Part shown: positions 36,074 through 40,591 of the stretch, one piece after another
Numbering within the stretch: position 1 is the first letter of the stretch
How the letters are laid out: the number at the start of each line of letters is the position of its first letter
Origin: Clostridiaceae bacterium
GTDB lineage: Bacteria > Bacillota > Clostridia > UBA1212 > DUPL01
DNA: 40,591 nucleotides
Reading direction: 5' to 3'
Assembly (NCBI GenBank): GCA_012838385.1
Contig: DUPL01000097.1
Span: 1 to 40,591, forward strand
Notes under the pieces: generated by a model
The model's input: the letters and a program-made list of their open reading frames with translations, nothing else
What the model was told of the DNA's origin: nothing
Database searches by the model: none
Translations under genes and position numbers: made by a program

Positions 36074-36105
36074 AAAAAGCGGCACAAAAAGCTTTTTGTA
36101 CCGCC
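36074..36105 (-). terminator. Rho-independent terminator of the 531-aa protein / small peptide genes
   Basis: GCGGTACAAAAA / TTTTTGTGCCGC (12 bp, one mismatch) around GC, followed on the minus strand by TTTTTC. It lies 9 bases after the stop of the 37-residue ORF. Confidence 0.75.
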
Positions 36106-36113
36106 TAAACAAT

Positions 36114-36227
36114 TTACCTCAGTTCTTCAAAATCCACTCCCCTGTAATCTGCGCCGCTTGCGGTTATGATATCACAGGATTCAAAATATATTATATCGCA
36201 CTCAGGCATTTCAAATGTATTTTTCAT
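36114..36227 (-). CDS. 37-residue acidic peptide of unknown function
   Basis: A short reading frame starts at ATG 36227 with a GGAG ribosome site 9 bases before it, and stops at 36114. The peptide is acidic, with two Cys, and holds the segment ECDIIYFESCDIITASGADY. Short acidic Clostridia peptides with a D-[IV]-I-T-x-S-G core are familiar to me as unannotated small genes near surface-protein genes, but I cannot cite a function. It sits 20 bases after the secreted repeat protein gene and directly before a strong terminator, so it is almost surely cotranscribed with it. It lacks a signal peptide. It could be a modified-peptide precursor or a small regulator; this is speculative. Confidence 0.6.
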   Translation of the reverse strand: MKNTFEMPECDIIYFESCDIITASGADYRGVDFEELR

Positions 36228-36247
36228 ATATTCACACTCCATATAGT

Positions 36248-37843
36248 TTATTTCCACCACATAACAACAGACTCGTCCAGCATATCCTCGTGACCCACAT
36301 TGACTATTTCCTGATATACATCTGTCACGGACGCTTTCTTTACTTCACTGTACGCATATACCGTTTTACCTTCTTTCTCACACTTAATATACATACGCAC
36401 GCAGATTGCCGTATCCTTTTCAGCTTCAGGTATGTTGTAAACGTAAGCAGAATTGTATATATTACCATTATCTTCCCAAGGCACAAGTTCTGATTGCTTT
36501 ACCATTTTCGCACCTGACGCCAAGTTTTCAACCAACATCTCAAAACCTTCTGCCATATTTCTCTCAAGCATTACGAGTGCACCAACTTCGCTTACAATAT
36601 ACACAGTATTTCCAATCGTTATATTGCTTCCAACCTCCGGTGCGTCAAAACAGAACCTCAAACCCTGTCTCAGGTCGCTAGTATTGTAGTTATCTCCATC
36701 TTTGAAGGGTACCAATTTGCTTTTTCTGATTTGATTACCCGCAAAAACTATTTCCTCTGCAATATATACGGAAGACGAAAGGGGAGCGCCATACATTTTT
36801 TCAGGAACTCTTGTGTACGCAATTGTAAACTGGAGTGATTTCCCTGCATCCACCTTGCCATCCTTGTACATGCGCTGACCTTCAAAATTCTCATTTATTA
36901 TCCAAACAATTGAATATGGCCTTTCAGAATCAGTATTATCTTCAGTGTTGTACACAACCAACAAATACTCTCCGGGTTCCTGTTTGCTAAACTTGAACAA
37001 AGTATCCGGATCATCTGACGCACCTCCAAAATGGTTATAATATGTTGCTACAGGTTCACCGCTTACGGTTGTTTTGTAGTCTACATCCCATTTGAACAAT
37101 GCAAACCTTACTGACTTGACTTTCCCTCCCCATGTTGGAGTATTAATTATTATTGAGTTAAATGGTGCTGTTGCGATAAACTGTGATGCTGCATTATTCT
37201 CCACAAAATATGCTTTATGCACATCTTTGGGGTTTGAAGCCAAATAAAAATCATAGTTAATACCACTTTCAGACTCACTAACTTCGCCAAAATATGTATC
37301 CGAAACATCTGTAAAGTTAAGTTTCATACTAAGAGTAACATCTTGCTCCATACCCGCTAAAAATACTTTATGGTATGACTTAACAGGAGTTGTAATTTTA
37401 TAGATATAGGATGTTGAACCTTTCGTCGAAGAAAAGACCATTAAATACTCTCCTGATTCAGCAGTATAAACATTTCCGCCATCGTCCAAGAAAGTAAAAT
37501 TGACGAAACTGTCATTTGGTGTCGCAGGTATATTAGCGGTTGCCAAAACTTCCCCGTCAATGGTTGTCGCATAATCCCCATCCCATTTATATAGTTCAAC
37601 AGCATGAGATACCTCTACACCCCAAGTGCCGAACTTGGCATTCCCTCCTGTAAAGGGCACCAGTGCATTCACTTGGACAGCATGAATTCCAGCCGAGACC
37701 TTCTCTTGGTAAGCTCCACCCTCCATATCAAACATTTCCTGCAAATTCGAGGCAGCCACTACTTTTCCAGGTTCCTCAATGAATATCAATCCACAAATAA
37801 TCACTACACATAACAAGCTAAGAATTAGTATGATTTTCTTCAT
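36248..37843 (-). CDS. secreted multidomain repeat protein
   Basis: This 531-residue protein has a signal peptide (MKKIILILSLLCVVIICGLI region, cleavage probably near VVAAS). It then contains two copies of a beta-rich module of about 130-150 residues: copy 1 with FGTWGVEVSHAVELYKWDGD and copy 2 with TPTWGGKVKSVRFALFKWDV, each followed by a GEYLxV strand. A third copy is in the lipoprotein at 38941. The C-terminal 180 residues are a different beta domain (SVYIAEEIVFAGNQIRKSK, VPWEDNGNIYNSAYVYN). I do not recognise these families; carbohydrate binding is plausible from the neighbourhood. The ATG at 37843 has GGAGG 7 bases upstream. The C-terminus has no anchor, so it is probably released or held by binding. 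Confidence 0.82.
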   Translation of the reverse strand: MKKIILILSLLCVVIICGLIFIEEPGKVVAASNLQEMFDMEGGAYQEKVSAGIHAVQVNALVPFTGGNAKFGTWGVEVSHAVELYKWDGDYATTIDGEVLATANIPATPNDSFVNFTFLDDGGNVYTAESGEYLMVFSSTKGSTSYIYKITTPVKSYHKVFLAGMEQDVTLSMKLNFTDVSDTYFGEVSESESGINYDFYLASNPKDVHKAYFVENNAASQFIATAPFNSIIINTPTWGGKVKSVRFALFKWDVDYKTTVSGEPVATYYNHFGGASDDPDTLFKFSKQEPGEYLLVVYNTEDNTDSERPYSIVWIINENFEGQRMYKDGKVDAGKSLQFTIAYTRVPEKMYGAPLSSSVYIAEEIVFAGNQIRKSKLVPFKDGDNYNTSDLRQGLRFCFDAPEVGSNITIGNTVYIVSEVGALVMLERNMAEGFEMLVENLASGAKMVKQSELVPWEDNGNIYNSAYVYNIPEAEKDTAICVRMYIKCEKEGKTVYAYSEVKKASVTDVYQEIVNVGHEDMLDESVVMWWK

Positions 37844-37915
37844 TATATAACCTCCATTCAATATTTATATTCACTACGACTTAATTTCCCTTAGTACAAG
37901 ACTAACAAAAACCAT

Positions 37916-37940
37916 GAGATTATAATTGTATTATTATCTC
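37916..37940. promoter_or_regulatory. 25-bp near-perfect dyad upstream of the secreted repeat protein gene
   Basis: GAGATTATAAT, TGT, ATTATTATCTC: 10 of 11 positions symmetric. It includes a TATAAT on the minus strand that may be the -10 of the gene at 37843, so it could be an operator. No good -35 is visible. Confidence 0.45.
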
Positions 37941-37973
37941 AGATTTTTGTAATATAGTTTCTCTTGATACATT

Positions 37974-38007
37974 AAAAGAATCCCAATAGATATAACAGGA
38001 TTCTTTT
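37974..38007 (-). terminator. terminator after the frameshifted glycosidase gene
   Basis: AAAAGAATCC / GGATTCTTTT, a perfect 10-bp stem with a 14-base loop, 5 bases after the stop at 38013. It separates the upstream surface operon from the 37843 gene. Confidence 0.7.
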
Positions 38008-38012
38008 AGACA

Positions 38013-38908
38013 TCAGTCTTTCAGGATAAACTTTCCTTTGTCAAAAAGAAGCTCACGCCGGGAAAGATACCAACTTTTACCCATGTCAGGTGAACCTTGA
38101 TAATATAACCACAAATGACCATCGTCCGTCTCATAAACATATGGATGTCCCGACTCACTTGCATTCCAGTCACCAGGCGCTCCATTTGACAAAAATGGTT
38201 GGTCGGAAAGCCTTCTAAAGCGGAAGCCGTCGTCAGATACAGCACAGCCGATTTGCTGAGGGGAACAGTTGTATGCTCCTGCATAAAACATATATACTTT
38301 TCCATCTATTACAACGGATGCAGGACCCTCTATACAAGTCATTTCCCAATCCAGCTCCGGCTTTAGTACCGGCTCTTTATGCAAATAGAAATCCCCTGCA
38401 CTGAAATCGGAATCCAAGTAAGCCCAGGCTGCCCGACGATCTGCTTTTCAAAGTCCTTATCGCGAGTAGCAAAATAGAGTATCATTTTATCTCCGAAAAC
38501 GCAGACATCCGCATCGATAGCCCTCCCGCACGACCAGGAAGGCATTTTTGCCCAAGGCATTCGGGGAGCAAAAACAGGATTTGATTCATCTTTAACAAAA
38601 TTAATTCCATCTGAAGAGACGGCATGGCATATGGCATCAAGCTTGTTATTGCCATAGGTCTGGTAAAATAGGTGTATTTGTCCTTTTACTAGGATGCATC
38701 CGGGCGCACCAATACCATTTTTCTCACATTTTTGTGTTATTGGCAAATTAGCGATACGTACAAAGTTTTCTCCATCCTCCGAGCATGAGATTCCGATGTT
38801 GAGTCTTCCATCAATCATAATCGAATGATAGAGGAAGTACTTCCCGTTAAATTGTACAACAGCAGGATCTTTTGCATAGTTTTCAAAATCCGCATTTGTG
38901 TATAACAT
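38013..38908 (-). pseudogene. five-bladed propeller glycosidase-like (GH43/GH117/GH130 type), frameshifted
   Basis: Two overlapping frames make one protein. The first (38908 down to its stop at 38363) holds blades with FENYAKDPAVVQFNGKYFLY and GAPGCILVKGQIHLFYQTYG; the second (from about 38430 to 38013) continues with AYLDSDFSAGDFYLHKEP, EGPASVVIDGKVYMFYAGAY and PYVYETDDGHLWLYYQG. Adding one base near the GGG at 38425-38423 (minus strand) would join them into about 298 residues. Asp in AKDPAV and Glu in EGPAS look like the catalytic pair of the propeller enzymes. Either the gene is broken or the assembled sequence has a one-base error. It starts with GGAGGCG upstream, 32 bases after the lipoprotein gene, in the same operon. 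Confidence 0.75.
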
Positions 38909-38940
38909 GATATCAATACGCCTCCTTTTATACTTCGCTT

Positions 38941-39660
38941 TTATTCAAGACCTGAAGCCTGAATCGGACCATGAATATTTGAAGGCTTTTTGGTGTAATA
39001 AACAACGAGTCTTGGTGTGCCCGCTTCCCATATTTCATTATTGTAATACGACCTTACATAATCAACTGTACCTGCTTTATACCAAACGCAGACATTGTCC
39101 GTATCCTCGTTGTAGATTTCATATAGATATTCTCCATCAGGCAGTTCTTCGTCCAGCTCAATAAGAACTTCCACGCCATCTTTCCAGTCTGCCACTTCCT
39201 TTGTTACAACTGGCTCGGACATCATGGTAGCTTCGTAAGATCCTTGCCATGCATAAAGCGAAAGGGTGGCCGCATGGCCTTCCTCCTGAAACCAGGTAGG
39301 CATACTGATTCCTACTTTGTTGAATGTAGTGGTAGCAAAGAATTGCACAGAAAACGAACCAAAAATCTTATGAGCCTGTTGACCAACATGACCACCTTCA
39401 TAGAAATCTGCTTTTATAGCCTTAGTCTCATCTATTTCCCCAGCATACTGGCCTGTCCCAGGTTCAACTGTAGGCAAGGGTGTCGCAGTTTCAGCAGGAG
39501 TCGCTTCCTCTGTTGGTGCGGGAGTGTCTGTAGGTTCGACTGTTGTATTAGATGTTGCTTCAGGGGTAGGGCTAGGCGTCGCTTGGTGTTCTGACTCTTT
39601 TGCGCAACCCACAAAAACCAACAATGTCAATGCAAGAATTGAAAAAAATAGTTTTTTCAT
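38941..39660 (-). CDS. lipoprotein with Thr/Pro-rich linker and surface repeat module
   Basis: This 239-residue protein has a lipoprotein signal (MKKLFFSILALTLLVFVGC, modified Cys19; the box FVGC is slightly atypical), then a Thr/Pro/Glu-rich linker (about 27-70), then one copy of the same beta module as in the secreted repeat protein (MPTWFQEEGHAATLSLYAWQ, YEATMMSEPVV, LPDGEYLYEIYNEDTDN, ending YTKKPSNIHGPI). The linker would lift the module off the membrane. It overlaps the preceding gene as ATGA and has the ribosome site GGAGGTAA. It could be a binding or display protein of the surface saccharide apparatus; function is not known. Confidence 0.85.
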   Translation of the reverse strand: MKKLFFSILALTLLVFVGCAKESEHQATPSPTPEATSNTTVEPTDTPAPTEEATPAETATPLPTVEPGTGQYAGEIDETKAIKADFYEGGHVGQQAHKIFGSFSVQFFATTTFNKVGISMPTWFQEEGHAATLSLYAWQGSYEATMMSEPVVTKEVADWKDGVEVLIELDEELPDGEYLYEIYNEDTDNVCVWYKAGTVDYVRSYYNNEIWEAGTPRLVVYYTKKPSNIHGPIQASGLE

Positions 39661-40591
39661 AAATTTACCTCCGTTTTAACTGTATTGTTTCTCTTCTTTT
39701 TAAAGAAATATATTCCACCGATTAGCACAAGTCCTATTGCAAGCACGCACCCTGCAACGGTGGCAAAGATTTTTCTTGCAGAGGAAGTCCTGCCAGCATC
39801 ATAACTTATGTACTGGAACTTGAATCTTCCGCCAGGAGCAGCATCTCCGTTTACATAAAAATCCATCACATCGCCATCATTCTGCATGTTGTCAGACCAC
39901 TTAAAGTTAACAACAAATTTGTCACCATTGATGCCAAGCATTGATTTAGGTACCTTAATCTGAAGTCTGTTGTCTTTAACAGAGTACTCTACATCTCCGA
40001 CTTTCTCCCAATTCCATCCACCGTTTGACTTCTCAAGGACTGCTTTCTCACCAGGACTAACCCTGTTAATAATGTACTCAAAAGTCTCCCAGTTCGGACC
40101 TTTTTGTCCCTCCACGTCTATAAACAACCTCATCCATGCCGGATCGGTGCTGGACGAAATATTCTCTTTCGTCTCAACCATAAAATAAACAAAATCGTTG
40201 TCATGAGTAACTTTGGCCCCTACTATGTCGTTTCTTCCTGATGTGTTCTCATAATGATAACCTAAATATCCCGGGTTGTTTCTGTGCAAGGTATTGCCAC
40301 CATAGGAAGCAAAATACGGTTTTACATCTGTCCACATGTCCTCTTCGGAATATATGTCTATTGTCTTGCCTTTAGATGCTGCCTCTGGCTTCTCTACGCC
40401 CTTGAACCTTCTAACAAAGGAAACCAGTTGGTAATAGTAGTGATCCTTAAGTTCACCTTTTGAAGGCTCAATATCACGCGAGTAGGCATCGTTGAACTGA
40501 TCAGGGAAGGCATTCGGCACCCCCATCCACTCTTCATATCTTCCCGCTCTCCATTCATTCCATCCGGTAATGAATATAAATTCGGGATCCA
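39657..40591 (-). CDS. GH99/GH71-like glycan-active protein with C-terminal beta domain and membrane anchor (partial, 5' end outside window)
   Basis: The frame is open to the window edge, so the N-terminus is missing; 310 codons plus the stop are visible. The first visible part, PEFIFITGWNEWRAGRYEEW, carries the WNEW motif of the GH99/GH71-like and WbsX-type barrels. A domain of about 170 residues follows (DDFVYFMVETKENIS, WMRLFIDVEGQKGPNWETFE, KSMLGINGDKFVVNFKWSDN), like the CBM9/DOMON-like beta-sandwiches. The protein ends with a membrane helix and KKKRNN, so the enzyme domain faces outside. It is translationally coupled to the lipoprotein gene by ATGA overlap. Confidence 0.8.
   Translation of the reverse strand, partial: DPEFIFITGWNEWRAGRYEEWMGVPNAFPDQFNDAYSRDIEPSKGELKDHYYYQLVSFVRRFKGVEKPEAASKGKTIDIYSEEDMWTDVKPYFASYGGNTLHRNNPGYLGYHYENTSGRNDIVGAKVTHDNDFVYFMVETKENISSSTDPAWMRLFIDVEGQKGPNWETFEYIINRVSPGEKAVLEKSNGGWNWEKVGDVEYSVKDNRLQIKVPKSMLGINGDKFVVNFKWSDNMQNDGDVMDFYVNGDAAPGGRFKFQYISYDAGRTSSARKIFATVAGCVLAIGLVLIGGIYFFKKKRNNTVKTEVNL

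Overview
The window looks like a chromosomal segment of an anaerobic, polysaccharide-degrading Firmicute, most likely a member of the Clostridia. The reasons are moderate-to-low GC, strong AGGAGG-type ribosome sites with several TTG starts, a V-type (not F-type) ATPase, a two-subunit glycine decarboxylase (GcvPA/GcvPB), tandem mgtE genes, and many clan-type glycosidase genes between housekeeping operons. I do not name a species.

Layout. (1) 1-858: 5' part of a membrane protein with zinc-ribbon-like cysteines, divergent from a GHL6-type glycosidase-like gene (982-2934). (2) 2957-11415, minus strand: a complete nine-gene V-ATPase operon (F-I-K-E-C-G-A-B-D in Enterococcus ntp naming) whose rotor subunit carries the full Na+-binding residue set. 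(3) 11496-14747: a GH78-like six-hairpin protein and a membrane-anchored transglutaminase-like protein. (4) 14899-19124: glycine cleavage operon gcvT-gcvH-gcvPA-gcvPB, with a consensus promoter and a leader too short for a glycine riboswitch. (5) 19316-26267: carbohydrate region with a surface protein carrying a sortase-like tail, a GH172 (DUF2961) protein, rhaA plus a GH78 alpha-L-rhamnosidase in one operon, and a divergent SGNH/GxDLY esterase. (6) 26253-30913: two adjacent paralogous proteins that each join an RNA polymerase alpha-CTD-like domain to a sigma-region-4-like helix-turn-helix. (7) 31138-34104: two near-identical mgtE genes, each preceded by the same structured leader that can hide or expose the ribosome site. 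(8) 34183-36054: an IS30-like element bounded by a 15-bp direct repeat and carrying dyads and iterons of one motif. (9) 36114-40591: a surface operon region (GH99-like anchored protein, lipoprotein, frameshifted propeller glycosidase, secreted repeat protein, 37-aa peptide).

How it fits together. Rhamnosidases, L-rhamnose isomerase, an esterase and GH172/GHL6/GH99-like enzymes point to breakdown of rhamnose-containing plant or microbial polysaccharide. The V-ATPase probably pumps or uses Na+. The two least explained items are the alpha-CTD/sigma-4 protein pair and the duplicated mgtE leader; the leader does not match the M-box consensus as I know it. Both are inferred from sequence pattern only.
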